The notes beneath the pieces were generated by a model. That model saw nothing but the letters and a program-made list of their open reading frames with translations, searched no databases and was not told the origin of the DNA. A program made the translations under genes and the position numbers. From the NCBI GenBank assembly GCA_963812415.1, contig CAWEVH010000029.1, forward strand, positions 62,001 to 126,000: a DNA stretch of 64,000 nucleotides, written 5' to 3'. Origin of the DNA: JACVRW01 sp963812415 (GTDB taxonomy: Bacteria > Actinomycetota > Thermoleophilia > Solirubrobacterales > Thermoleophilaceae). Positions 18,523 through 32,550 of this stretch are shown piece after piece (the first letter of the stretch is position 1; each line of letters begins with the position of its first letter).

Positions 18523-20929
18523 TCAGGCGGTCGTGACGCGGTCGGCCGCGAGGCGCCTGGCCATCTGCACGACCGTGCGATCGCCGTCGCGCACCACCTC
18601 GACGGACTCCATCAGCGCCTGCATGAGGGGGATCCCGTGACCGCGGTAGGGCAGGTTGCCGTCGGGCCGCTCGACCCAGCCGCCGTCGTCGCGGACCGTG
18701 AGCACGGCCCGCTCGCCCTCGAAGCGGCCGTCGATCGCGAAGCTCCCGTCGCCGAAGGCGTAGCCGTGCTCGATGGCGTTCGAGCAGGCCTCGTGGCAGG
18801 CCATCTGCACCGCCTCGATGTCGTCGTCCGAGGCGCCCCCGGCGCGCAGCCAGCGCGCGAGGTCCCGGCGCACCGAGCCGAGCAGCGCCGGGTCCGCGGG
18901 GACGTCCAGGTGGAGCGGCTCGAGCGCGGCCGAGACCCCGCCCAACACGAGGATCGCGATGTCGTCGTTCGCCGCGTGCACGTCGAGCTTGGCGGCGAGG
19001 AGGCGCTCGCAGAGCTCCTCCGGCGCCCCCGGCCGCGCGGCCGCCTTTCGGAGCGCCTCGAGCCCGGCGTCGATCGACACGCCGCGCTCCTCCACCAGGC
19101 CGTCGGTGTAGAGCACGAGCGCCGCGCCGGGCTCGAGCTCAGCGGTGAGCTCGGTGTGAGCCTCCGAGTCGAACACCCCGAGCGGCGGGTTCGGGGCGCC
19201 GTCCAGGTAGGCGGCGCCGCCGTCCGGGGCGATCGTGAGCGGCGGCACGTGGCCGGCACTCGAGAACGTGATCCGATCCATCCCCGGCTCGACCACCACG
19301 TACAGGAGGGTCGCCATCTGGCCGCCCTCCAGGCTGCGCACCAGCCGGTCGAGCCGGTCGAGCACGACTCCCGGCGAATGGCCCTCGAGCGCGTATGCGC
19401 GCGTGGCGTACCGCAGCTGGCCCATCAGCGCGGCGGCGCCGATGCCGTGGCCCACCACGTCCCCCATCGCCACGCCGAGCCGGCCGTCGCCGAGCGGGAT
19501 CGCGTCGTACCAGTCGCCGCCCACGTCGTCCTCGCCGGGCAGGTAGCGCGCGGCGATCCGCACTCCCTCGACGTAGGGCAGCTGGTCCGGCAGCAGGCTG
19601 CGCTGGAGCAGCTCGACGTTGGAGAGCTCGCGCTCGTACTTGCGCGCGTGCTCGACCGCGAGCCCCGCGCGATCGGCCATCAGCAGCAGCAGTCCCTCGT
19701 CGCCCGCGCCGAAGCGGCGCTCGGTGCGGGTGCCCACCTCGACGACGCCCGCCGGCCGGCCATCCACGAAAAGCGGCGCCGCCATCAGCGCCCGCGCACG
19801 CTGGGCCGCGAGCGCGCGATCGAGCCCCGCCCCCTCGGGCAGGTCGACGACGGTGATCGCGCGCTGCTCGCCGAGCGCCTGCTCGAGCACGCCGGCAATC
19901 GGCACCGGCTCCGCCGCCGCGTCCGGCTCGAAGCCGCTCGTGGCCCCGACCGAGAGCAGTTGCGGGCCGTCGCTCTCGCTTTCGCGCTTCGCGCAGGAGG
20001 ATGCGCGTGAAGTCGGCGCTGAAGACGTCGCGGATCCGATCCGCCAGCTGCTGGAGCAGCTCGCGCAGGTCGAGGTGCTCGAGCGCCGCCTCGGTCACCT
20101 GCTGGAGCTTCCCCAGCGCGTCCGCCACCGCCTCGGCCTCGGCGCGCGCGGCGCGCTCCTCGGCACTGCGGCGCTGCTCGGTCACGTCCACGACCTGCCA
20201 GATGTAGCCCAGCGGGCTCTCATGAGCGTCGTGCAGGAGCGACACGCTCACGAGCGCGTGCACCACGCGCTGGTCGGGGCGCTTGAAGCGCAGCTCGCGC
20301 TGGTCGAAGCGCGGCTGCTCCGAGAGGATCCGCTCCTGCTGCGCACGCTCGGCCTGACGGTCGGCGGGGTGCACGAGCTCCCAGAGCGGGCGCCCCGTGA
20401 CCTCGCCCGCCGGAACGCCGAGCAGCACGCAGAGCGCCCCGTTCACCTCGACGAAGTCGCCCTCCATCGTGCTCAGCGCCATGCCGATCGGCGCCCCCTC
20501 GAAGGCCGTCCGGAAGCGCTCCTCCGATGCCCTGAGCGCCGCGTTCTTCTCCTGGAGCTCGAGCAGCATCGCGACCTTCGAACGCAGGATGTCCGGGTCG
20601 ACGGGCTTGAGGATGTAGTCCACGGCGCCGCTCTCATAGCCGCGCGTGATCTGGTCGACGTCCGCGTCCGCCGCGGTCAGGAAGACCACGGCGGTGTCCG
20701 CGTGCCGGGGCCGCTGCTTGATCAGCTCGACGGTCTCGAAGCCGTCCAGCCCGGGCATGCGCACGTCCATCACGATCACCGCGAAGTCGCCGTCGAGCAG
20801 CCGGCGCAGCGCCTCCTCGCCCGACCCGGCGGTCACGAGCTCCCGGCCGAGCGGCGCGAGCACGGTCTCGACGGCGGTCAGGTTCTTCCGCTGGTCGTCG
20901 ACGACGAGGATGCCCGCTGCGCCGCTCAC
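18523..20929 (-). CDS. REC-PAS-GAF-PP2C(SpoIIE)-HATPase signalling protein (one frame lesion)
   Basis: One polypeptide of about 801 residues joins a whole partner-switching output to a receiver. Domains in order: REC (residues 5-125, phospho-acceptor in VIVMDVRMPGLDG), PAS (about 135-260, ending DVTEQRRSAEERA), a short coiled coil, GAF (about 280-430), SpoIIE-type PP2C phosphatase (about 440-650, with GGDWYDAIPLGDG, MGDVVGHGIGAAALMGQ, LYTDGLVEERG), and a C-terminal RsbW-like HATPase (about 665-800, with EACSNAIEHGYAFGDG). A single inserted base near 19990 splits the frame between LLREAR and ESESDG. PP2C phosphatases of this type dephosphorylate anti-anti-sigma factors, while RsbW-like domains phosphorylate them or bind sigma. 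GTG 20929 lies 11 bp after the hybrid kinase, its likely phospho-donor. Confidence 0.9.
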
Positions 20930-20940
20930 GACGGCTTCGC

Positions 20941-25914
<4,974 letters not shown>

Positions 25915-26068
25915 TGACCCTCCTTCGGGGTTCTTCCGGTTGCTGCGGTCTCGGCGCCTGGTGCAGGCGGATTCTCGGCGCGAGACAGCTTGTCACCCGG
26001 GGGGCGAGCGCGCAAGCGGGTACGGGAGCATGGCGCGGCGCTCCCGGCGCAGTCGCGAGAGCCTGGCG

Positions 26069-26111
26069 CTGTCCTGCCCAGGTGTTGTCCTGCAGCAACA
26101 AGGCAGGACAG
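26069..26111. terminator. Two-tier stem-loop between the EamA and hybrid-kinase genes
   Basis: A perfect 10-bp outer stem (CTGTCCTGCC 26069-26078, GGCAGGACAG 26102-26111) encloses an inner 5-bp stem TGTTG/CAACA around a TCCTGCAG loop. It follows the stop of the minus-strand EamA gene (26192) and precedes the kinase start (25914) on the same strand. It probably terminates the lysE-eamA transcript, although there is no U-tract. The rest of the 277-bp intergenic region shows no gene. The GTCCTG core recurs in hairpins at 39884-39989. Confidence 0.5.
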
Positions 26112-26191
26112 CGGGTGGGAATTGCTGGATCCGGGGCGGCTCCACCCCGCCCTGGCTCCCACAGCGCTCCGCGATCCCAGAGGTGGCCGCG

Positions 26192-27094
26192 CTACGGGTT
26201 CGCCGGAGCGGGCGCGCAGGCGGCGGGGCGAGCCGGCGCGGGCCGGGTCGCGCGCACCCCGAGCGTGATCCCGGCCGCCACCACCGCCACGGCGATCAGC
26301 CGCTCCGGCGTGACGCCGGCCAGGCCGAGCGCGGCCGAGCAAACCAGCGCGCTGACGGGGAGCACCCCGGAGAACAGCCCGGCGCGCTCCACGCCGAGCA
26401 GCCCGACCGCCGTGTACCAGCACACGAACCCGCCGGCGGTGACCACGATCGCCAGGTAGGCGATCGCCGCCGCCTCGCCGGCCTCGGGCATCGGCAGGAC
26501 CGCGCCCTCGGCCACGAGGCTCCAGAGCGCGAGCATCGGCACGGCGAACAGGCAGGCGTAGGTGGACACGGCGAGCGGGCCGAGCCGGGTGAGATGCGGG
26601 ATGGCGAGGAGGGAGAAGCCGGCCTCGCAGGCCAGCGCGCCCAGGGCGAGGGCGAGCCCCGCGGCGGTGATCCCGCCGTCGGCCCACTGGACGCCCGCGG
26701 CGCCCGCCGCCACGATCACGGCGGCCACGAGCACCCGTGGGCTGAGCGGCCGGCGCTCGAGGAGCGGCCCGGCGAGCGCGAGGACCACGGGCACGCAGCC
26801 CACGATCACGCCGACGGTCGCGGGGTCGGTCTCCCGCACCCCCTCGATCACGAACAGGTTGAAGAGCACGAGCCCGGTCGCGGCGAGCGCGGCGAGGCCG
26901 GCGGCCTCGCGCAGGCCGATGCGCGGCAGCCGGCCGCGGGCGATCGCGAGCAGGAGCAGCCCGGCGAGCGCGTAGCGGAGCGCCTGCCCGGCCGCCAGCG
27001 GGTAGCCCTCGACGACGTCCGCGGCCGCCACCAGCGAGCCCACCGCGGCGAGCGCGGCGGTGGCCGCGAGGGCGCCCCGCAGGGTCGGGCTCAC
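26192..27094 (-). CDS. EamA/DMT-family transporter
   Basis: A 300-residue, roughly 10-TM member of the drug/metabolite transporter superfamily with two EamA halves: AGQALRYALAGLLLLAIARG, LALLALAATGLVLFNLFVIE-like helices in the first half and ALACEAGFSLLAIPHLTRLG, GGFVCWYTAVGLLGVERAG in the second. GTG 27094 overlaps the lysE stop (GTGA), so both are translated together. The last 25 residues are Pro/Ala-rich. The likely role is metabolite or amino-acid efflux; the substrate is unknown. It is unrelated in detail to the EamA protein at 7755. Confidence 0.87.
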   Translation of the reverse strand: MSPTLRGALAATAALAAVGSLVAAADVVEGYPLAAGQALRYALAGLLLLAIARGRLPRIGLREAAGLAALAATGLVLFNLFVIEGVRETDPATVGVIVGCVPVVLALAGPLLERRPLSPRVLVAAVIVAAGAAGVQWADGGITAAGLALALGALACEAGFSLLAIPHLTRLGPLAVSTYACLFAVPMLALWSLVAEGAVLPMPEAGEAAAIAYLAIVVTAGGFVCWYTAVGLLGVERAGLFSGVLPVSALVCSAALGLAGVTPERLIAVAVVAAGITLGVRATRPAPARPAACAPAPANP

Positions 27095-27720
27095 GCGCTC
27101 TTCCTGCTTCCGCTCGCCGCGAAGGCCGCCAGCGCGAGGTAGATGCCGCCGGTCACGTAGCGGCGCGCGCGACCGCGGCGAAGCACGCCCGACAGCAGGC
27201 CGGCCACGAGCACGTACAGCAGGTCCAGCACCAGCGCGATCAGGAAGAACAGCGCGCCGAGCACGAGCACCTGGGTTGTCGCCGGGCCGAGCCCCGGGTC
27301 CACGAACTGCGGCAGGAAGGCCAGGAAGAAGATCGACACCTTCGGGTTCAGCACGTTCACGAGCGCGCCCTCGACGAACGCGCGGCCGACCGGCTCGTCG
27401 GGCTGCTGCTCGTCGGGCGCGGGCTCGGCCCGCTCGCGGGTCAGGAGCGCGCGCACGCCGAGGTACACGAGATAGGCCGCACCGGCGAGCTTCACGAGGT
27501 CGAAGGCCAGCGCGGAGGAGGCGATCAGCGCCGACAGCCCAGCGGCCGCCGCCGCCACGTGCACGAGCGTGCCCGCCTCGACGCCGAGCGCGGATGCCAC
27601 TCCCACGCGGCGGCCGCCATCGACGCTGCGCGTGACGATGTAGATCAGGTTCGGCCCGGGGATCGCGACCAGCACGACGGCGCTGAGCGCAAACAGGGCG
27701 AGGGTGGCGGGCTCGGGCAT
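27091..27720 (-). CDS. LysE/RhtB-family amino acid exporter
   Basis: A 209-residue membrane protein with six TM helices typical of LysE/RhtB translocators. The hallmark N-terminal motif reads VLVAIPGPNLIYIVTRSVDG, followed by GVASALGVEAGTLVHVAAAA, LVKLAGAAYLVYLGVRALL and VEGALVNVLNPKVSIFFLAF. It starts at ATG 27720, 70 bp from the divergent MocR-type regulator, and overlaps the EamA gene. The divergent pairing with a regulator, and the repeats between them, suggest that the regulator controls both exporters. Confidence 0.9.
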   Translation of the reverse strand: MPEPATLALFALSAVVLVAIPGPNLIYIVTRSVDGGRRVGVASALGVEAGTLVHVAAAAAGLSALIASSALAFDLVKLAGAAYLVYLGVRALLTRERAEPAPDEQQPDEPVGRAFVEGALVNVLNPKVSIFFLAFLPQFVDPGLGPATTQVLVLGALFFLIALVLDLLYVLVAGLLSGVLRRGRARRYVTGGIYLALAAFAASGSRKSA

Positions 27721-27741
27721 GGCGCTCTACGCTACGGACCT

Positions 27742-27791
27742 ACTGGTTCGGATGGAAGGACCAGTTGCGTGCCCTTCGGATAGACCAGTTG
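27742..27791. promoter_or_regulatory. Probable MocR/PdxR-type operator with repeated half-sites
   Basis: Two direct repeats consist of TTCGGAT followed by GACCAGTTG: TTCGGAT at 27747-27753 with GACCAGTTG at 27759-27767, and TTCGGAT at 27775-27781 with GACCAGTTG at 27783-27791. A third, inverted copy (ACTGGTT, 27742-27748) precedes them. The array fills the gap between lysE and the regulator and runs into the regulator's GTG start. MocR regulators are known to bind directly repeated sites in such divergent gaps, so autoregulation plus control of lysE is the natural reading (inference). Confidence 0.6.
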
Positions 27792-29165
27792 TGAGCCAGC
27801 GCGACCTCCTCATCTCGCTCGACCGCTCGCAGCCCTCGCTGCGGGTCCAGATCGAGGAGCAGCTGCGCGCCGGCGTGCGCGAGGGCCGGCTCGCGCCGGG
27901 CACCGCCCTGCCCTCGAGCAGGGGCCTCGCCGGCGAGCTCGGGCTCTCGCGCGGCGTGGTCGTCGAGGCCTACGCCCAGCTCACGGCGGAGGGCTACCTC
28001 GTGACCCATCAGGGCGGGCAGACGCGCGTGGCGCCGATGGCCGCCCGCCAGGCACCTCCGGAGGCGCGGCTGCCCGATCCGCGACCGCCGCGCTTCGACT
28101 TCCGGCCCGGCGGGCCCGACGTGTCGCTGTTCCCGCGCGCGGCCTGGCTCGCCTCGATCCGGCGCGCGCTCCGCGACGCGCCCGACTCGCGACTCGACTA
28201 CGGCGATCCACGCGGCGCGCCCGAGCTGCGTCGCGCGCTTGCCTCCTACCTCGGCCGCGTGCGCGGCGTGGCGGCGGACCCCGAGTGCGTGATCGTGACC
28301 TCGGGCATGGCGCAGGGGATGGCGCTCTTCGGGCGCGCGCTCGTCTCGGGCGGCGGGCGCCGGATCGCCGTGGAGGACCCATGGAGCGCGCCGGGCCGCC
28401 GACAGCTCGAATCGACCGGGCTCGACACCGTGCCCGTGCCGGTCGACGAGGACGGGCGTGCGCGTGGACGCCCTCGCGACCGAGCGGGCGGACGCGGTGG
28501 CGGTGACCCCCGCCCACCAGTTCCCGCTGGGCGTGGTGCTGAGCGCGGAGCGCCGCTTCGCGCTCGTGGACTGGGCCGCGCGGACCGGCGCGTTCGTGCT
28601 CGAGGACGACTACGACGCCGAGTACCGCTACGACCGCCAGCCGGTCGGCGCCGTGCAGGGGCTCGCGCCTGAGCAGGTGGCGTACGCAGGGTCGATCTCG
28701 AAGACGCTCGCGCCCGGTCTGCGGATCGGCTGGATGGTCGCGCCCGGGCGGCTGGTCGACGAGGTGGCCGGCGCGAAGCTCCTCGACGACCTCGGCACGC
28801 CGGTGGTGGAACAGCTCGCGCTTGCCGACTTCCTCGAGCGCGGCGAGCTCGATCGCCACCTGCGCCGCACGCGCGCGGTCTACCGCTCCCGCCGCGACAC
28901 GCTCGTGGCGGCGCTCGAGCGGCACCTGCCGGGCTACAGGGTGGGCGGCGTGGCCGCCGGCCTCCACCTGGTGATGGAGCTGCCCGCGCGGATGGACGAG
29001 GAAGCAGCGCTCGCCGCGGCGCGCGCGGCGGGGATCGGTCTCTACGGGCTGGGCGAGCACAGCGTCCGGCCGCGAGCGCCCGCGCTGCTGCTCGGCTACG
29101 GCCGGATCGCCGAGCCGGCCATCGACGCCGGTGTGCAGGCGCTTCGGGATAGCCTGGCGTCATGA
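27791..29165 (+). CDS. MocR/PdxR-type regulator: GntR HTH fused to aminotransferase fold (one frame lesion)
   Basis: A regulator of about 457 residues. The N-terminal winged helix of the GntR family is visible as LRVQIEEQLRAGVREGRLAP, GTALPSSRGLAGELGLSRGV and VVEAYAQLTAEGYLVTHQGG. The C-terminal class I aminotransferase-like domain includes SRLDYGDPRGAPELRRALA, VIVTSGMAQGMALFGRALV, VTPAHQFPLGVVLS, VLEDDYDAEYRYDRQP and the PLP lysine in AYAGSISKTLAPGLRIGWMV. One inserted base near 28458 separates VPVDEDG from VRVDALATE. GTG 27791 is preferred; upstream residues would cover the operator. Family members sense PLP or amino acids. It overlaps the enoyl-CoA hydratase by ATGA and is divergent from two exporters. 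Confidence 0.9.
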
Positions 29166-29956
29166 GCTACGAGACCGTCAGCTGGGAAGAGGACGGCGGC
29201 GTCGGGCGGATCACGCTCAACCGCCCGGACACACTGAACGCCTGGAACGTGCAGCTCGGCCAGGAGCTGAAGCAGATCGTGACCCGGGATGCCGCCGACG
29301 CGTCGGTGCGGGCCGTGCTCGTGACCGGCGCCGGCCGCGGCTTCTCCTCGGGCGCCGACCTGAAGGCCGGCTTCGACCCCCATCCCGACGACGGCATGCC
29401 CGACCTGCGCAAGGAGCTGCACGAGCTCTACCACCCGATCATCGCCGGGGTGCGCCGGCTCGAGAAGCCGGTGGTGGCCGCCGTGAACGGCCCGGCGGTC
29501 GGGATCGGCGCCTCGCTCGCGCTCGCCTGCGACCTCGTGCTGGCCGCCGAGTCGGCCTACTTCGGGCTCGCCTTCGTGAACATCGGCCTGATGCCCGACG
29601 GCGGCTCGACGCTGTTCGTGCCCGCGGCCGTGGGCAAGGCGCGCGCCTTCCAGATGGCGCTGCTCGGGGAGCGCGTGCCGGCCGCCCAGGCGCTCGACTG
29701 GGGCCTCGTGAACCACGTCCACCCGGACGAGCGGCTGCTGGAGGAGGCGAACGCGCTCGTGGAGAAGCTCGCCGCCGGGCCCACGCGCTCCTACGCCGGC
29801 TCCAAGCAGGCGCTCAACCGCATGCTCTACCCGGACCTCGACGGCCAGCTCGACCTCGAGGCGGACCTCCAGCACGCGCTCGCGCGCACGCGCGACTTCC
29901 AGGAAGGCGTGTCGGCGTTCGTCGAGAAGCGCGCCGCGGCGTTCCAGGGCGCCTGA
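29162..29956 (+). CDS. Enoyl-CoA hydratase/isomerase family protein
   Basis: An intact 264-residue crotonase-fold enzyme. GRITLNRPDTLNAWN, VLVTGAGRGFSSGADLKAGF (oxyanion-hole Gly/Ala and CoA binding), VNGPAVGIGASLALACDLVL and FVNIGLMPDGGSTLFVPAAV (the second oxyanion and the catalytic-loop region) are all in place. The second conserved loop has Asp-Gly-Gly where hydratases usually have Glu, so the exact reaction (hydratase or isomerase) is not certain. It starts within the regulator's stop codon, so translation is coupled. Probable role is acyl-CoA turnover in the cytosol. Confidence 0.9.
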   Translation: MSYETVSWEEDGGVGRITLNRPDTLNAWNVQLGQELKQIVTRDAADASVRAVLVTGAGRGFSSGADLKAGFDPHPDDGMPDLRKELHELYHPIIAGVRRLEKPVVAAVNGPAVGIGASLALACDLVLAAESAYFGLAFVNIGLMPDGGSTLFVPAAVGKARAFQMALLGERVPAAQALDWGLVNHVHPDERLLEEANALVEKLAAGPTRSYAGSKQALNRMLYPDLDGQLDLEADLQHALARTRDFQEGVSAFVEKRAAAFQGA

Positions 29957-29983
29957 GCCGCGCCGTCTCGCCTCGCACTCAAC

Positions 29984-31414
29984 TCATCGGATCCTGATCG
30001 GGCGCTTGGCCGGCGTGTAGCCCGCCTTCGAGGCGACCATGGTGTACCTGCCGGAGCCGACGGCGGTGAAGGTGACCTTGCCGCTGGGCCCGGTCGTGGA
30101 GCTCTTCCCCGCGAGCTTGACCTTGGCGCCCTTCACCTTCGCGCCGGCGTCCGTAACGGTGGCGGTGACCGTATGGCCGCTGACCTTCGCGCTGAGCGAC
30201 AGCCCCGGCAGTAGGCGACGATGCCAGAGGCTCGATCCGCTGGCGTTGCGGAAGACGGCCACCAGATCGAGCGGTCCGCGCGAGCCCTCGCCGACGAGGT
30301 TGAGGAGCTGCGGAGCGCCGCTCAGGGTCGGCACGGAGACGATCTCCCCGAAGCGCGTGGCCTTGGTGTTGCTGCGTGTGGCGTACAACCGGCTGCCGCG
30401 CCGGTAGAAGACCCAGAGTCGGCCGCTCGGACCGGCCGAGATGCCGATCGCCTGCGCCTTGCCCTGTCTCTTGAAGCGGCCGTCGTCGACCAGCTTCTGG
30501 TCGCTGACATTCCACACGGCCGGTCGCGAGAGGAACTGATTCGTGCCTCGCTGGTAGGCGAGGAACACGTCAGCGGCGCCGATTCGGCCGGTGATCGCGG
30601 TCCGGATCTCGGCCTCGACCGCCCCCGCCTGCGGGGGCGCGAGCTCGCCAAGCGAGCCGAGGGCCTGAGCCACCGTCCCAGAGCCGTTTCCGTAGATGTA
30701 CTTCCAAGCGAGGAAGGCCGCGCCGGTCGCGCCGTCGACGGCGACGCCCGGGTAGTACTCGCAACACACGGTCGGGGAGCCAAAATGGACGTCGGCGGCC
30801 GCGGGATCCAGGCCGGTGTGGTAGCCGGCCGAGCCCGGGGCGGTGTCACCCCAGGCGAAGATCGGGAGGTTGCCCGGTGCCCGCGCGGCGCTGATGCCCG
30901 CCGTGTACGCCTCGCTTCGACCCCCGGAACTGTTGTTCGAGACGATCGTGGGCGACGGGCTCCAGCTCGCGCCGCCGTCCGTCGAGAGCGCCGTCTCCAT
31001 CCCGATCTGCTGCGGCTGGGTGTTGGTGCCCATGAGCCCGCTGAAGAACGCGCGCAGGCCCTCGTCGACGACCATCACCGCCGCGCTCTGGCTGATCCCG
31101 TTCGTGAACGAGAAGACCTGGTTCGGGCCGCTCACGCCCGTCCCGGAGGCGGACAGGCCGGTGTGCTGAAGGCTTGCGCCGGCCCCATCCTCGCGCGGCC
31201 AGAGCACGTGCAACGCGCCGTCACCCGTGCGCGCGACGCCGGGCGCCGCCAGCGCCGAGATCGGCTGACCGGGGGTGAGCTCCTTCCACGGCGCGGCGGC
31301 GGCGCCGCTCGCGATCAGCATCGACACTGCCATGGCCACTGCGGTGCACGCGCCCGCCCGGGCCGTCCTGGACGTCCCGGATGCCGGTCCCGCAGCTCGC
31401 CTCGTCAGGTTCAT
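29984..31414 (-). CDS. Secreted beta-propeller-like protein with C-terminal PEGA/Ig-like domain
   Basis: A 476-residue exported protein. ATG 31414 has AGGAGG 7 nt upstream, a strong ribosome site. A signal peptide (hydrophobic AVAMAVSMLIASGAAAA) is followed by BNR/sialidase-like repeats with sample-like Asp boxes (ETALSTDGGASWSPSPTIVS) that suggest a six-bladed propeller. The last 70 residues form a carboxypeptidase-regulatory or PEGA-like beta domain (LSAKVSGHTVTATVTDAGAK, then GSGRYTMVASKAGYTPAK). Catalytic residues of true sialidases are not evident, so binding rather than hydrolysis is likely. It diverges from ctaC with a 243-bp gap that holds no gene. Confidence 0.65.
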   Translation of the reverse strand: MNLTRRAAGPASGTSRTARAGACTAVAMAVSMLIASGAAAAPWKELTPGQPISALAAPGVARTGDGALHVLWPREDGAGASLQHTGLSASGTGVSGPNQVFSFTNGISQSAAVMVVDEGLRAFFSGLMGTNTQPQQIGMETALSTDGGASWSPSPTIVSNNSSGGRSEAYTAGISAARAPGNLPIFAWGDTAPGSAGYHTGLDPAAADVHFGSPTVCCEYYPGVAVDGATGAAFLAWKYIYGNGSGTVAQALGSLGELAPPQAGAVEAEIRTAITGRIGAADVFLAYQRGTNQFLSRPAVWNVSDQKLVDDGRFKRQGKAQAIGISAGPSGRLWVFYRRGSRLYATRSNTKATRFGEIVSVPTLSGAPQLLNLVGEGSRGPLDLVAVFRNASGSSLWHRRLLPGLSLSAKVSGHTVTATVTDAGAKVKGAKVKLAGKSSTTGPSGKVTFTAVGSGRYTMVASKAGYTPAKRPIRIR

Positions 31415-31657
31415 CTCTCGTCCTCCTGATGGGGGCGGGGCGGCCGCGTGCCGCCCGCTGTACCAGGCCAACCGGGGACCACCGGGTTTCTTACGCTGAA
31501 GGTGGCCGGCATCTGGGGGGTCCTTCGCCGAAAACGCGCGCCAAGCCGTCCGTTCGAGTCTAAGAGCCCGGTCTCGCGACCACAACCTGGCCCCCGATTG
31601 GGAAGCGACTCGGGGCAGACGCCACGAAGTGGAGCGCTCGTCTTGACCAGGGATATG

Positions 31658-32548
31658 ATGCTGCCCGCCTTGCCTACCGGCCTGCCACGACGCCTGCTCA
31701 TCGCCGCGCTGGCCGCGGCGGTGCTCGCGCTCCTGATCGCGGCGCCGTCGGCGTTCGCCGACGCGTTCACGCCCGAGTCGGGCGGCTCTCAGAACGCCGA
31801 CGACATCGACACGCTGTACAAGATCACGCTCTACATCGGGATCGCGATCTTCCTGCTCGTGGAGGGCACGCTCCTGTGGTCGCTGATCCGCTACCGGGCG
31901 AGGCGCGGCGGCCCCGCGGCCGCTCAGATCCGCGGCAACACGCCGCTCGAGCTCGGCTGGACGGTGGGTGCGGCGCTGATCCTCGTTGTGCTCACGGTCG
32001 TGACGTTCGTCTACCTGCCTGACATCGAGAACCCGCCGCCGTCCGGGCCGAACGGCCTGCGCGCGGGGCAGGCGCAGTTCGCGTCGATCGACCAGCCCGA
32101 CCCGCCCAAGAGCGGCGGCCCGACTCTCACCATCGAGGTCACCGGCCAGCAATACCTCTGGCGCTACGACTATCCCGGCCAGCAGACGCTGTTCTCCTAC
32201 CAGGAGATGGTCGTGCCGGTCGCCACCACGGTCGTGCTCGAGGTCACCGGGACCGACGTGATCCATTCCTGGTGGATCCCCAAGCTCGGCGGCAAGGTCG
32301 ACGGCGTACCCGGGCACGTGAACGAGACCTGGTTCAAGGTCCCCGGCGACCAGGCCGGCACCACCTTCGACGGCCAGTGCGCCGAGCTGTGCGGGGCGAA
32401 CCACGCGGACATGCGCGCGCAGGTGCGCGCGCTCACGCCCGACGCGTTCGAGCGCTGGGCCGATCGGACCCGCAGGGACATCGAACAGGCCGGCACCGAC
32501 CTGGCCGATCAGCGCAAGGCACGTGAATCGGAAGGCGACGAGGGGTAG
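31658..32548 (+). CDS. ctaC: Cytochrome c oxidase subunit II
   Basis: A 296-residue subunit II of the aa3-type oxidase, which takes electrons from cytochrome c through the binuclear CuA centre. A signal peptide (LLIAALAAAVLALLIAAPSA) is followed by two TM helices (LYKITLYIGIAIFLLVEGTL and WTVGAALILVVLTVVTFVYL). The periplasmic cupredoxin domain has VIHSWWIPKLGGK and the CuA ligands in CAELCGANHADM near residue 241. ATG 31655 and 31658 are both in frame; 31658 has better spacing from AGGGA. There is no cytochrome c domain. It begins the ctaC-ctaD-ctaA-ctaB operon, with ctaD starting 2 bp after its stop. Confidence 0.94.
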   Translation: MLPALPTGLPRRLLIAALAAAVLALLIAAPSAFADAFTPESGGSQNADDIDTLYKITLYIGIAIFLLVEGTLLWSLIRYRARRGGPAAAQIRGNTPLELGWTVGAALILVVLTVVTFVYLPDIENPPPSGPNGLRAGQAQFASIDQPDPPKSGGPTLTIEVTGQQYLWRYDYPGQQTLFSYQEMVVPVATTVVLEVTGTDVIHSWWIPKLGGKVDGVPGHVNETWFKVPGDQAGTTFDGQCAELCGANHADMRAQVRALTPDAFERWADRTRRDIEQAGTDLADQRKARESEGDEG

Positions 32549-32550
32549 GG

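Noticed and set aside
31415..31657. The gap before ctaC was considered for a tRNA or riboswitch because of GTTCGAGTC
   Set aside because: No cloverleaf could be formed around it and no conserved riboswitch core was visible.
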